A stretch of 64,000 nt of DNA from JADKAV01 sp963769435 (GCA_963769435.1 CAVYLN010000002.1:992001-1056000), one strand, 5' to 3'; numbered from the stretch's first letter, positions 28,321-38,720 are shown. The notes: generated by a model not told the origin, from the letters alone. Made by a program: numbers and translations.

Positions 28321-30076
28321 CTACTTGACGATCCCCACCATCCGCAACGATGCCGAACCCTTCGCCGCCTTGCCCCGGACGTTGACCACACGCTCCGGTC
28401 CCAGAGTGACCACAGCCAGATCGGTGTTGGAGCGCCCGGGTCGCACGTCGATGCTGCGGCCCTTGGGTCGCTCACCCGATCCCCAGACGGTGATCCCCCC
28501 GGATTTCTTGGCGCCCTTGGTGGTGACGGCCAGGACCACCGCCTTGGCCTTCCCGGGCACCTTGCCGGCGACGTCCAGGGTCCGTGTCTTGCCCCCGCCG
28601 GTCCTGACGCTTCCGAGATCGGCGGACGCCGCCTTCAGCCGTCCACTGTCCTGCGACGGCTTGGTGATACCGCCGGTGACCATCACCTTCACCGTGGCCG
28701 GCGCGTTGGACGTGTTGCGCAGCCCGACCGAGCCGTCGGCACTTGGAGCGAACACCGTGGCCGATCGGGTTCCGTCGGCGGCCACGACCGCGGCGTCCGC
28801 GCGGGTCTTGGCACCCGGCGAACTCACGCGGACGTGCCCACTGGCCGTGCCCTTCGTGTTGAGCGTCAGCGACAGCCCCGCCAGACCCGTGGCCGGTAAC
28901 CCCGGGGTCTTGCCGAGATCAACGGTTTGCGTGCTCTTGGCCGGCAGTTCGACAGTGGTCGCCACCGTGGCGGGTACCGGTGCCCACGTGCCCGGGCGCC
29001 CGTTCGCCGCCGCGGTCGCGTTCCTCGCCGAAGTACCCCAGCACGTCCACCGACAGCCGCGCATGGCCTGCGACCGTGGCCAGCCAGATGCGTCCGGTGT
29101 CGGACACCGGCACGATCGCGGTAGCAGCCGAGGAGCCTGCCATCGCCAACGAGACGGTCTTCGGACCGGATGCCCCGGGGGAGCCCGAAGCAGTGATCCA
29201 CCCGGGGGCGTTGGACGAGTACGCGGTGACGCGCACTGCGACCGCCTGCACACCGGTGCCGGGGACCCCCTTGCGCCCAGTCACCCGGATGGCGGTGCTG
29301 CGGTCGTCGCCGGACCAGCGCCGCTGCTGCAGATAGCACCCGGTCTCACCCTTCCGGCGTCCATCGAAGACGCGGCTCGGCTTGATCGGGACGAAGTTCG
29401 CCGAGGGCTTCAGCGCACGAGCCACGCCCGACGCACGTTTGACCTTGCACGGAACATCCACCACGGGGGTCCCGTCCCAGTAGGACGTGCGCCCGGCGGC
29501 GCCGTCCCAGGTCATGGAGAAGTGGACGTGATCCCGATGGCAGAAGGTGTCACTGCCGGACCCCTGCATCGAGTAGCAGCCCTTCAACTCGGTCCACCCG
29601 CGGCCGGGGTCGTAGGCGCGCCACATCTCGTCGGCCCACCCGATGTACATGATGCCCAAGCGCCGCGCGTTCGCCGCCGGGGTTCCATCGGGGCCGGGTG
29701 CGGTCACCCAGTCCACGAAAGCCTGCGCCTCAGCGCGCTCGGAGGAGTCCTTCCAGTCGACCATCCAGTCGACCGCGCGACCCTCCTTGTGCTCGGAGAT
29801 GCTGTCCTGATCGCACGCCCGGGTGATGCCGATGACCGCCTCGCCGTAGGTGTCGAGCAGGAGCTGGCGCAGCTTCAGCGCGCCAGGTCGAGCGACCGGG
29901 TCACACGTGGTCATGCCCTCGTACTCGATCGGGGCATCGAGGACCGCCGGATAGGGTCGCTCGGGTGGCAGGACCGCGCTGACGTTCTTGGCCGCCAAGG
30001 AAGGCGTCGCGGCCACCATCACCACGGTCAGGGCGGACAGCAGGGGAAGAATGCGTCGCACTAACACCCGTGGCAC
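28321..30076 (-). CDS. Secreted LAS-type (M15-like) cell-wall protein with long C-terminal region (frame broken at about 29023)
   Basis: Exported protein of about 584 aa. The signal peptide MPRVLVRRILPLLSALTVVMVAATPSLA precedes a domain of about 150 residues with ISEHKEGRAVDW and CHRDHVHFSMTWDG. The spacing of His, Asp and His matches the zinc site of LAS/M15 peptidases (SxHxxGxAxD and HxH), as in the ARB_07466-like domain of actinobacteria. The remaining 370 residues are Ala/Thr/Val/Gly-rich beta-type sequence of no family I can name, probably two repeated beta-sandwich units. The frame shifts by one base within LGYFGE|NATAAANGRPGTW near 29023. Substrate unproven; peptidoglycan is the natural guess. 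Confidence 0.78.
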
Positions 30077-30304
30077 CTTGCCAAAGTTGGCGGCGGGAGT
30101 CGCGCATGTCGGCCCCCGATCGGGTCACGAAACGATTACAGGTGCTGCCCAACCCTCCGCACGAAGTGGTTGGCGATGGGCCCCACCGGTCGGTTTTGGA
30201 CCAGTATTGGCGGAATATTCGCCCGTTTTGCGGCTTTAGACAGGATTTGTACCGCAGAAAGTGGTTGCCCAAGGGCCCCGCCTCAACCAGATCGTGCGGT
30301 GCGC
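30077..30304. other. Intergenic region with an imperfect direct repeat
   Basis: Between guaA and the secreted LAS-type gene. An imperfect 25-bp direct repeat (30160-30184 and 30256-30280, about 20 identities, both ending in gggcccc) is visible. The stretch is AT-richer than its surroundings and must contain the promoter of the secreted protein, but I cannot fix a -10. It looks structured enough to be a regulated leader, though no known riboswitch consensus matches. Confidence 0.4.
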
Positions 30305-31861
30305 CTACTCCCACTCGATGGTGCCCGGGGGTTTGCTCGTCACGTCGAGCACGACCCGGTTCACGCCCGGCACCTCGTTGGTGATGCGGGTCGAGATCGC
30401 GGCCGTCACCTCGTGCGGCAGCCTCGACCAATCCGCGGTCATGGCGTCCTCGCTGCTGACCGGGCGCAGGACCACCGGGTGGCCGTAGGTCCGGCCGTCC
30501 CCCTGGACTCCCACGCTGCGCACACCCGCCAGCAGTACGACGGGGAACTGCCAGACCGCGCGGTCCAGACCCGCAGCGGTCAGTTCCGCCCGCGCGATGG
30601 CGTCCGCCCGCCGCAGGATGTCCAGGTTCTGCGCCGTCACCTCGCCGACGATCCGGATGGCCAGGCCCGGGCCCGGGAACGGATGGCGCCAGACCATCTC
30701 CTCCGGCAGCCCCAGTGAGGTACCGACGGCACGGACCTCGTCCTTGAACAGGTCCCGCAGCGGTTCCACGAGTTCGAACTCGAGGTCCTCGGGAAGTCCG
30801 CCCACATTGTGGTGGCTCTTGATGTTCGCGGTCCCCGTGCCGCCGCCGGACTCCACCACATCCGGATACAGCGTGCCCTGGACGAGGAACCGCACATCAC
30901 CACCACCGTCTGAAACGACCTCGGCGGCAGCATCCTCGAACACTCTGATGAACTCGCGTCCGATGATCTTGCGCTTGGCCTCCGGCTCGGTGACCCCCGC
31001 GAGTGCGTCCAGGAACCGTTCACGCGCGTCCACCACGACCAGGCGGGCGCCGGTCGCGGCGACGAAATCGCGCTCGACCTGCTCGACCTCACCCTGCCGC
31101 AGGAGACCGTGATCCACGAACACGCAGGTGAGCCTGTCGCCGATCGCCCGCTGCACGAGTGCCGCCGCGACCGCCGAGTCGACCCCTCCGGACAGCCCGC
31201 AGATCGCACGGGCCGACCCGATCTGCTCTCTGACGCCCGCCACCTCGCGTTCGATCACACCCTCGGTCGACCAGTTCGGCGTCAGCCCGGCGATGTCGTA
31301 GAGGAATCTCTGCAGGATCGCCTGCCCGTGATCGGTGTGCGCGACCTCGGGATGGAACTGCACGCCGGCCAGCGGCCGGGACTGGTGCACGAAACCTGCG
31401 ACCGGGGTGGCGGCCGTGGTCGCAACCACATCGCAGGCGAAGGGCGGGCTCACCACGGCGTCCCCGTGCGACATCCACACCGACTGTTCGGCCGGCTGGC
31501 CCTGGAAGAGCACGGAGTCGGTGGTGCGCAGCTGGGTTCGCCCGTACTCCCGCAGACCGGTCCGGTCGACCTGACCACCCAGCGCCGCAGCCATGACCTG
31601 GAATCCGTAGCAGATACCGAACACCGGGACCTCGGAATGCAGGATCTGCTCGTCGAAGGCCGGAGCGTCGTCGACGTAGACGCTGGCCGGCCCCCCGGAC
31701 AGGATGATCGCCAACGGACGTTTGGCGAGTATCTGCTCGGCCGTCCAACTGTGCGGCACCACCTCTGAGTAGAGGTGGGCCTCGCGCACCCGTCGGGCGA
31801 TCAGTTGTGCGTACTGGGCGCCGAAGTCGATCACCAGAACCGGGCGGGGCAGATGTGCCAT
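30305..31861 (-). CDS. guaA: GMP synthase (glutamine-hydrolysing)
   Basis: Converts XMP to GMP with glutamine as nitrogen donor, 518 aa. The N-terminal class I glutaminase has the nucleophile Cys84 in FGICYGFQ and the His-Glu pair in QFHPEVAHT. The ATP pyrophosphatase domain has the PP-loop LSGGVDSAVAAAL, and the dimerisation domain ends in the conserved DVTSKPPGTIEWE. The ATG has TAGACT 6 nt upstream. Together with guaB and guaB3 (37.6-40.3 kb) it makes this a GMP-branch region. Confidence 0.97.
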   Translation of the reverse strand: MAHLPRPVLVIDFGAQYAQLIARRVREAHLYSEVVPHSWTAEQILAKRPLAIILSGGPASVYVDDAPAFDEQILHSEVPVFGICYGFQVMAAALGGQVDRTGLREYGRTQLRTTDSVLFQGQPAEQSVWMSHGDAVVSPPFACDVVATTAATPVAGFVHQSRPLAGVQFHPEVAHTDHGQAILQRFLYDIAGLTPNWSTEGVIEREVAGVREQIGSARAICGLSGGVDSAVAAALVQRAIGDRLTCVFVDHGLLRQGEVEQVERDFVAATGARLVVVDARERFLDALAGVTEPEAKRKIIGREFIRVFEDAAAEVVSDGGGDVRFLVQGTLYPDVVESGGGTGTANIKSHHNVGGLPEDLEFELVEPLRDLFKDEVRAVGTSLGLPEEMVWRHPFPGPGLAIRIVGEVTAQNLDILRRADAIARAELTAAGLDRAVWQFPVVLLAGVRSVGVQGDGRTYGHPVVLRPVSSEDAMTADWSRLPHEVTAAISTRITNEVPGVNRVVLDVTSKPPGTIEWE

Positions 31862-31867
31862 GCTCCG

Positions 31868-31873
31868 AGTCTA
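31868..31873 (-). promoter_or_regulatory. -10 box of guaA
   Basis: TAGACT on the minus strand, 6 nt before the ATG at 31861; leaderless type. Confidence 0.6.
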
Positions 31874-31925
31874 GGAGTGGTCGGGACCGCGTCGGTGGGT
31901 GCCATCGGGACTGCTCCGCAGTGGC

Positions 31926-33075
31926 CTACCCCTTCTCGGCGGCCGGGTGCGGACTCACCGTCGGCGGGGTGAGCAGTCCGCCGGCCAGCGCTTGCCTCGC
32001 AGTCCGGACCCCCACGGTGACCCACGCCGCGAGCAGGCCCGCATAGAGCAGTACCGCGGACCACCTGAAGACCGCGAGGTCAGTGTGTACGGCCAACTGA
32101 CTGGTGCCGGTCACACATGTGCCGACGGGGAAGGTGAACGACCACCACGTGAGCGCGAATCCCATGTTCCGGCGGGCCGCCCGGCGCGTGAGCAGCGCGG
32201 CGATCGGCATCCATAGCAGCATGAACCCCCACATCGGCACGCCGAACACGACGGCGAAAACGTTCAGGCCGGTCGACAGCGGTGGGGGCACAGCCACCAG
32301 CGCCGCGGTGCCGAGCAACCCCGCTGCGGTGATCGACTGACCCACCGGCCCGAGAACCACCCACAGCGTTGGCACCCGGGCGGAGCCGGAGGAACCGAAG
32401 TGCGCCAATCGGCTCCAGATCAGCGTGATGATGATCAGCGATGCCATCAGACTCATTCCGAACATCGCATAACAGGCGAAGAGCATCGTCTCCCGGAGCT
32501 GACCTTCGGGCGCATGTGTCACGAGGAGGGCTCCCGCCGACGCCGACACCATCGGCGGGACGACCGGCATGAGCCATCCGCCGAAGGCACCGTCGTGACG
32601 AACCTCGAGTCGCGTGAACAGTCGGTAGGGCACAGCGACCGCCGCGACGAGCCCGAGCACCGTTCCCGCCGTCCACAACACCACGTCGACCGCGAGCGCA
32701 GCCGTCGGACCGATGAACCGCTCCCCCACAAGCAGAGTCGCCGTACCGACCGTCATCAGAGCCATCGGAGGCGCCCCGAAGAACTGGATGGCGATCGGGT
32801 CGTCCGCGATCGCCCGCAGAATGCCCGGATCCCGGAGCCAATTCATCGGCATCACCACCAGCAGCCCGACCAGGATCACGACGGCCAGCAGCCAGGCCGA
32901 CGCAGTCACGGAGCACAGGCACCGAAACCGGCAGGGATGCGCCTGCGACCGCCACGATCCCTGTGCCCATCACCGACGCGAACCAGTTCGGCCCGATGAC
33001 TATGCGCCCCTCGATGGGCGACCCCAGAACGCCGAACCAGCGCGGCAGCCCGGTGCCACGTTCCGCGTGTGCCAT
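31926..33075 (-). CDS. TDT-family membrane transporter, TehA/malate-permease/SLAC1 type (frame broken at about 32906)
   Basis: Polytopic carrier of about 382 aa with about ten hydrophobic segments. NWFASVMGTGIVAVAGASLP near the N-terminus is the TDT-family signature, and GFALTWWSFTFPVGT in the C-terminal half is the matching TWWSFTFP motif. Relatives export tellurite, sulfite or C4-dicarboxylates; the substrate here is unknown. The first 50 residues are in another frame from the rest: one extra base near 32906 (cgcag-T-cacg) separates PVLRA from ASAWLLAVV. The ATG at 33075 has a leaderless -10. Confidence 0.82.
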
Positions 33076-33081
33076 GCAGGG

Positions 33082-33087
33082 AACGTA
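33082..33087 (-). promoter_or_regulatory. -10 box of the TDT-family gene
   Basis: TACGTT on the minus strand, 6 nt before the ATG at 33075; leaderless type. Confidence 0.6.
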
Positions 33088-33196
33088 GTGCAGCACCCGG
33101 GCCGACCGCACGGTGACCCTGCCTTCCCGCGGGACTTCGGATGCGATCGGTCGACTCGTGACCGGATCCGACCGAAGTCCCCCGGGATCTAGAGAC

Positions 33197-34889
33197 TCAG
33201 CGCACCTCGACGATCGGCAGGCGCAACGCACCTGGCGCGTGGTCGGGCACGACCGGCTCCTTGGGGACGACCGGCGCCACCCGCTGGTACTGCTCGCCGA
33301 GTCCCGGGCGGACATCGGTCTCACCCTTGTTCGGCCACAGCGCCATGGCTCGTTCGGCCTGGGCGGTGATGGTCAGCGACGGGTTCACGCCCAGGTTCGC
33401 CGTGATCGAGGCCCCGTCCACGACGTGCAGGCCAGGGTGGCCGTAGACACGGTGGTAGGCGTCGATGACACCCGAACGGTCCGAGTCGCCGATCGCACAG
33501 CCACCCACGAAGTGCGCGGTCATCGGCGCCTTGATGAGGTCTCCGTAGTTCCCGCCCGGACAGACCGCCGATGCGCTGGCTCAGCAGTTTCGCCGCCTCG
33601 TTGCCCGCCGGGATCCACGTCGGGTTCGGCTCGCCTTCACCCTGCTTGGACGTCAAGCGCCACCGGCCGAAGCGGCCACGCTTCCCGCTGACCGTCAGCG
33701 AGTTGTCCACCGACTGCATGACCAGCAGGATGATGCTGCGCTCGGACCATCCCCGCAGATCGACGAACTGCAGGAACTCCGAGCGGTGTTTGACGACCTC
33801 TCGCAGCCACGTACGCCAGCGCGGCTCACCGTCGACCTCGTCGGTGAGCACCGTTGCCAGCGCACCCATGACGTTCGAGCCCTTGCCGTAGCGGCACGGT
33901 TCGATGTGGGTGTGTGGCTCGGGGAAGAAGCTCGAGGTGATCGCCACGCCCTGGGTGTAGTCGCGGGAACGGTCGTCGGTGATGGCACCGAGAAGGGACT
34001 CGGAGTTGGACCGTGACAGCTTGCCCAGAGTCGGGGACAGGTTCGGCAGCCGACCGGTGTCCTTCATCTGGTGCAGCAACCGTTGGGTGTTGTAGGCGCC
34101 CGCAGCCATGATGACCTGCTTGGCGTAGATGCGCCTGCGCCCCTTGCGCCGGGAGTCCGTGCGCTTGACATCGATCGCGTAGCCCTCTCCGAACTGCTCG
34201 AGACCTGTGACCGTGGTCATCGGCTGCACCTCGGCGCCGGCGCTCTCCGCGAGGGCCAGGTAGTTCTTGACCAGCGTGTTCTTCGCGTTGTGGCGACACC
34301 CGGTCATGCACTCCCCGCACTCGGTGCAGCCGGTGCGGGCCGGGCCGCGTCCACCGAAGAAGGGGTCCTCCTTGGTGACACCCGGGCCGTCCCCGAAGTA
34401 CACGCCGACCGGGGTCATCCGGAACGTGTCGCCCACCCCCATCTCCTCGGCCACGGCCTTGAGTTCGATGTCCGCAGGGGTCATCGTGGGGTTCTGCACG
34501 ACGCCCAGCATGCGCTGCGCCTGGTCGTAGTACGGCGAGAGCTCGCTTTGCCAGTCGGTGATGTGCGCCCACTGCTTGTCCTTGAAGAACGGCTCCGGCG
34601 GCACGTACAGCGTGTTGGCGTAGACCAACGACCCGCCGCCCACACCGGCGCCGGCCAGGATGATCGCGTCGGGGAGCACGTGGATGCGCTGGATCCCGTA
34701 GCACCCGAGCGCGGGTGCCCAGAGGAAGCGTTGTGTGCGCCAGGAGGTCTTGGGCAGGTCCTCGTCCTCGAAACGGCGGCCCGCCTCGATGACCAGCACG
34801 CGGTAGCCCTTCTCCGTGAGCCGCAGCGCGGAGACGGACCCGCCGAAGCCGGATCCGATGATCGCCACGTCGTAGTCGAACTGTTCCAT
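33197..34889 (-). CDS. GMC-family FAD oxidoreductase, cholesterol-oxidase-like (frame broken at about 33564)
   Basis: Flavoprotein of about 563 aa after correction. VAIIGSGFGGSVSALRL at the N-terminus binds FAD, and TAHFVGGCAIG, VYGHPGLHVVDGASI and NLGVNPSLTI form the C-terminal GMC signature. A cysteine cluster GCTECGECMTGCRHNAKNT sits mid-protein, as in mycobacterial ChoD-like oxidases that occupy this place before guaB3. The frame changes at QRIGG; deleting the base at 33564 gives RIGGCPGGNYGDLIKAP. The substrate (sterol or other alcohol) is not established. It overlaps the gabD2 stop by one base. Confidence 0.85.
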
Positions 34890-36460
34890 CAGGACATTCC
34901 CATCTTCTTCATCAGGCGCAGCGAGGTGGCCATGAAGTGGCCCCATTGCTCGTCATCCATGCCGAACTGCGGACCGAGGTGCACCAGTCGCTGCACGGCC
35001 ACGGTCTGGGACTCGGTGTACTTCAACAGGCCCTCGGTACCGTGCCGTCGTCCGATGCCGGAGGCGCCCATGCCGCCCATCGGCGCGGACGTCGTACCCC
35101 ACGCGGACCCATACCCCTCGTTGACGTTGACCGTGCCGGCGCGCAGACGGGCGGCGACCTTCCGGCCGTGCCTGGTGTCTCGGGTCAGCACCGAGGCGTT
35201 GAGGCCGTACTCGGTGTCGTTCGCACGGTCGATCGCCTCTTCGTCGTTCTGGACCTTGTAGAGGCTCACCACGGGGCCGAACGTCTCCGTGATGCAGGCG
35301 GTCATGTCGCGGGTGACGCCCTCGAGGATGGTGGGCTCGAAGAACAGCGGACCGATGTCCGGCCTGGCCTTGCCGCCGGTCAGTGCCGTCGCGCCCTTCG
35401 ACAGTGCGTCCTGCACGTGATCGACCACGGTGTCGAACTGCTTCTGGCTGATCAGCGACCCCATGTCCGCACCCCACCCGACACCGGCGTGCATCCGCAT
35501 CGCGGCGGTCCTGGCGACGAACTTCTCGACGAACGCGTCGTAGATCTTCTCGTTGATGTACATGCGCTCCATCGAGATGCACAACTGCCCCGAGTTGCTG
35601 AAACACGCACGAACGGCGATCTCAGCGGCCCGGTCGAGGTCCGCGTCGGCGAGGACGAGCATGGCGTTCTTGCCGCCGAGCTCCATGGAGCATCCGATCA
35701 GCCGCTTCCCACACTGCTCCGCGAGCTGTCGGCCCACAGCCGTGGAACCTGTGAACATCAGGTAGTCGGCGTTGTCGACGATCGCCGGACCGATGGTCGT
35801 CCCGGGCCCGACCACGACCTGGAACAGGCCTTCGGGCAGCCCCGCCTCGCGCAGCAACCTCACCGCCCACAGCGCGGTGAGCACGGTTTGGGAGTCCGGC
35901 TTGAGCACGATGCCGTTGCCGGCCAGTAGCGCGGGAATCGCATCCGACACCGCCAGGGTGAGCGGGTAGTTCCACGGCGCGATGATGCCGACGACACCCT
36001 TGGCGTGCCGTATCTCGCTGACCGATGTGAGCACCGGGAGCACACCACGGTGCCGGGATGGAGCCAGCTTCTTGGGAGCCACCCGGCCGTAGTGCCGCGA
36101 TGTCAGCAGGACGTCGAGGAACTCCTCGGAGGCATGCGCCCGGGCCTTGCCGTTCTCGATCTGGATGAGATCCAGCGTCGTGGAGCGGTGCTCGGCCATG
36201 ATGTCGTGGAACCGCAGGATGATCCGGGCGCGTTCCCTCGGCGTCCACTGCGCCCATCGTTTCTGTGCGCGGCGGGCCGTCTCGAAGGCCATTTCGACGT
36301 CCTCGACGGTGCTGATCGGGACCTCGGCGAGAGGTTCCAGGGTGAGCGGGCTGACTGACACCAGCCGTTCGGCACGAGGAGATGCGACCACCTGCGTGAT
36401 CAGGCTGTTCACATCGATTCCGGCCACTTGCGCCGGCGGTCGCTCGGGGGCGATGGTCAT
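34889..36460 (-). CDS. gabD2: Succinate-semialdehyde dehydrogenase (NADP+), GabD2 type
   Basis: Aldehyde dehydrogenase of 523 aa, closely resembling mycobacterial GabD2. Catalytic residues are Glu260 in MELGGKN and Cys294 in NSGQLCIS; VVGIIAPWNYPLTL and FTGSTAVGRQLAE form the cofactor site. The C-terminus (SAPMGGMGASGIGRRHG) is of the same type. It yields succinate, feeding the sdh and suc steps encoded nearby. The ATG at 36460 is chosen because TAGGCT lies 7 nt upstream and homologues begin there; longer in-frame extension upstream is non-coding. Coupled to the GMC oxidase gene. Confidence 0.92.
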   Translation of the reverse strand: MTIAPERPPAQVAGIDVNSLITQVVASPRAERLVSVSPLTLEPLAEVPISTVEDVEMAFETARRAQKRWAQWTPRERARIILRFHDIMAEHRSTTLDLIQIENGKARAHASEEFLDVLLTSRHYGRVAPKKLAPSRHRGVLPVLTSVSEIRHAKGVVGIIAPWNYPLTLAVSDAIPALLAGNGIVLKPDSQTVLTALWAVRLLREAGLPEGLFQVVVGPGTTIGPAIVDNADYLMFTGSTAVGRQLAEQCGKRLIGCSMELGGKNAMLVLADADLDRAAEIAVRACFSNSGQLCISMERMYINEKIYDAFVEKFVARTAAMRMHAGVGWGADMGSLISQKQFDTVVDHVQDALSKGATALTGGKARPDIGPLFFEPTILEGVTRDMTACITETFGPVVSLYKVQNDEEAIDRANDTEYGLNASVLTRDTRHGRKVAARLRAGTVNVNEGYGSAWGTTSAPMGGMGASGIGRRHGTEGLLKYTESQTVAVQRLVHLGPQFGMDDEQWGHFMATSLRLMKKMGMS

Positions 36461-36467
36461 ACTGATC

Positions 36468-36473
36468 AGCCTA
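36468..36473 (-). promoter_or_regulatory. -10 box of the gabD2-GMC oxidase operon
   Basis: TAGGCT on the minus strand, 7 nt before the ATG at 36460; leaderless type. The 254-bp gap to the divergent L,D-transpeptidase gene shows no other feature. Confidence 0.6.
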
Positions 36474-36702
36474 GACCGGTATCCGCCATCGCGAACGGCA
36501 AAGTGGCAATCGCTGGCCGCGGCCATCCCCTTCTCCGTTACCCACGGAGAAGGGGATTCGTGGGTCGCCGCACGAACTGGTGGGGCCGCAGCCCCCGCCG
36601 ACCTGATCCGGTCCCACCTGCGGTACCTCCCCAAGACCCGGGTGGTGCGCGCCCGCATAGCGGACCACAGGATCCGACCTGGAAGTCCCACGGCACACGG
36701 GT

Positions 36703-36708
36703 TACCCT
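36703..36708 (+). promoter_or_regulatory. -10 box of the L,D-transpeptidase gene
   Basis: TACCCT ends 6 nt before the ATG at 36715; leaderless type. Confidence 0.6.
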
Positions 36709-36714
36709 GATCCA

Positions 36715-37597
36715 ATGCTTCCCGCCGCAACCTGGCTCACCGCTGCCGCGTTGGTGACCCCACTTGCGATCGCCGCCGTTGGTACAGCGCCGTCCGTGGC
36801 GAACGGGCAACCGTTCCCACTCACCTCCGCGAGCACTACCACCACCCCGACCGAGACTCCGAGTTCCACCCCGAGTTCCACCCCGCACGCAGACTCCGAC
36901 CGAGACCCCCACCACGCCAGCACCGGTCCCGACCGTGACCACGCCGACGCAGCCGGTCCCGACTCCCGATCCGGTCGATCCCGACCTGACCCTGGAGCAG
37001 TCACTAGCCGCACTGGGACTGCCCACCGGGAAGGTGGACGGTGTCGTGACGGCCAAGACCCGACGGGCGCTGTGCGCCTACCGCGACCTGAACGGCAAGA
37101 AGGCCACGCGCAAGCCGGCCACGGCACGACTCGCCGCGGACATCGACGAGTCCACGGAAATCCCACTGCTGCCGCGCAAACTGTGGGGCGTGAAGGCGCT
37201 TGTCAGCCTCACCTGCCAGGCGACATATGTGACCAGCAAGGCGGGCGTCGTGCGACGGGTGCTGCCGGTCAGCACGGGCAAGGACAACGGCTACCACGCC
37301 ACCCGCACCGGCTTCAAGCGCGTTTACTACAAGGTCAACGCCTGGCAGCGCAGCACGTTGTTCCCGGAACCCGACGGACGCCCCGGCCTCTACCGGCCGA
37401 TCTACTTCGACCGTGGGATCGCTTTCCACGGCGTCCGCAAACCCATCCGGACCCGACCGCAGTCCCACGGATGTGTTCGCACCTGGCCCAAGCAGCAGGA
37501 CTGGCTGTTCAAACGCCTGAAGGTCCGGGACCGGGTCTTCGTGTACGGGAACTACTGGAAGGGCCGCTCCGCCCCGCTCGGCGGATACGGCAGGTAG
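36715..37597 (+). CDS. Secreted L,D-transpeptidase with peptidoglycan-binding domain (frame broken at about 36886)
   Basis: Exported cell-wall cross-linking enzyme, about 293 aa. The signal peptide MLPAATWLTAAALVTPLAIAA leads into a Thr/Pro-rich linker, then a short peptidoglycan-binding-like domain (LEQSLAALGLPTGKVDGV) and a YkuD catalytic domain. The catalytic motif is QSHGCVRTW (Cys nucleophile), with FHGVRKPI upstream holding the partner histidine. The linker changes frame by one base near 36886 (PSSTP|TQTPTETPTTP), so neither frame alone contains both signal and catalytic domain. The ATG is supported by the leaderless -10. Confidence 0.85.
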
Positions 37598-37610
37598 TCG
37601 GCGAGCGGTG

Positions 37611-38720
37611 TCAGTGGCTGCGGACCATCTCGACGCGCTGGAAACTCTTCAGGTCCGAGTAACCGCACAATGCGACCGAACGACGCAGTGCACCGACCAG
37701 GTTCATGGTTCCGTCGCTGACCCGTGAGGGACCGAACAGAACCTCATCCCAGGTGCCGACCGTCTCGAACTCGACGACCTCACCCCGGGGCAACTCCGCG
37801 TGCGTCGCCTCCATCCCCCAGTGCCGGCCGGCCCCCGGCGCCTCCTGTGCGCGGGCCAGCGGTGAGCCGACCATCGCGGCGTCGGCCCCGCAGGCGATCG
37901 CCTTGACGATGTCGCCGCTGCGGCCCATGGCCCCATCGGCGACCACGTGCACATATCGGCCGCCCGACTCATCGAGGTAGTCCCGCCGCGCCGCGGCCAC
38001 GTCGGCCACCGCGGTGGCCATCGGCACCCGGACACCCAGCACGTCGGCTGTGGTGTGGCTGGCGCCACCACCGAAGCCCACGAGCACGCCCGCTGCCCCG
38101 GCGCGCATGAGATGCAGCGCGGACTGGTAGGTCGCGACGCCGCCCACGAGGACCGGAACGTCGAGTTCGTAGATGAATTGCTTGAGGTTCAGCGGCTCCA
38201 GCGCGGCACTCACGTGCTCAGCGCTGACGGTGGTGCCTCGGATGACGAACATGTCGACGCCGGCGGCGATCACGTCCTGGATGAAGTCGTGGGTCTTCTG
38301 AGGGGACAGCGCCGCGGCGACCGTGATGTTGGCATCCCGCATCTGCTGCACGCGGGCCACGATCAGTTCCGGCTTGATCGGCTCGGCATACAGTTTCTGC
38401 AGCAGCGGAACCGCCTGGTCGCGAGGCACCGAACGGATCTGCTCCAGTGCCGGCCCCGGGTCCTCGTAGCGGGTCCACAGGCCCTCGAGGTTCAGAACCG
38501 CCAGACCGCCGGCCTGGCCCATCGTGATCGCGGTGGACGGGGACACCACCGAGTCCATGGGTGCGGCCACGATCGGCAGGTTGAAGGAGTAGGCATCGAT
38601 CTGCCACGCAACGTCCACCGCTTCGGGATCGCGTGTCCGTCGGTGCGGCGCGACCGCCACGTCGTCGAAGGAGTACCCCGCCCGAGCGGACTTGGACAGT
38701 CCGATCACGATTTCGCTCAC
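37611..38720 (-). CDS. guaB3: GuaB3-family IMP dehydrogenase-like protein
   Basis: IMP dehydrogenase/GMP reductase family protein lacking CBS domains, 369 aa. ARAGYSFDDVAVAPHRRTRDPEAVDVAWQ is the GuaB3 signature at the N-terminus; FNLPIVAAPMDSVVSP and MGQAGGLAVLNLEG follow. The loop that holds the catalytic Cys in GuaB is replaced by VIRGTTVSAEHVS, so the activity cannot be assumed to be IMP oxidation; the role of this family is not settled. The start at 38720 has TAGGCT 8 nt before it and gives the usual VSEIVIGLSK beginning; a GTG 6 nt upstream is too close to the -10. Confidence 0.92.
   Translation of the reverse strand: MSEIVIGLSKSARAGYSFDDVAVAPHRRTRDPEAVDVAWQIDAYSFNLPIVAAPMDSVVSPSTAITMGQAGGLAVLNLEGLWTRYEDPGPALEQIRSVPRDQAVPLLQKLYAEPIKPELIVARVQQMRDANITVAAALSPQKTHDFIQDVIAAGVDMFVIRGTTVSAEHVSAALEPLNLKQFIYELDVPVLVGGVATYQSALHLMRAGAAGVLVGFGGGASHTTADVLGVRVPMATAVADVAAARRDYLDESGGRYVHVVADGAMGRSGDIVKAIACGADAAMVGSPLARAQEAPGAGRHWGMEATHAELPRGEVVEFETVGTWDEVLFGPSRVSDGTMNLVGALRRSVALCGYSDLKSFQRVEMVRSH

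Noticed and set aside
30077..30304. c-di-AMP (ydaO) riboswitch before the LAS-type gene
   Set aside because: Such switches often precede wall hydrolase genes, but I could not match the conserved core; a covariance-model search would decide.
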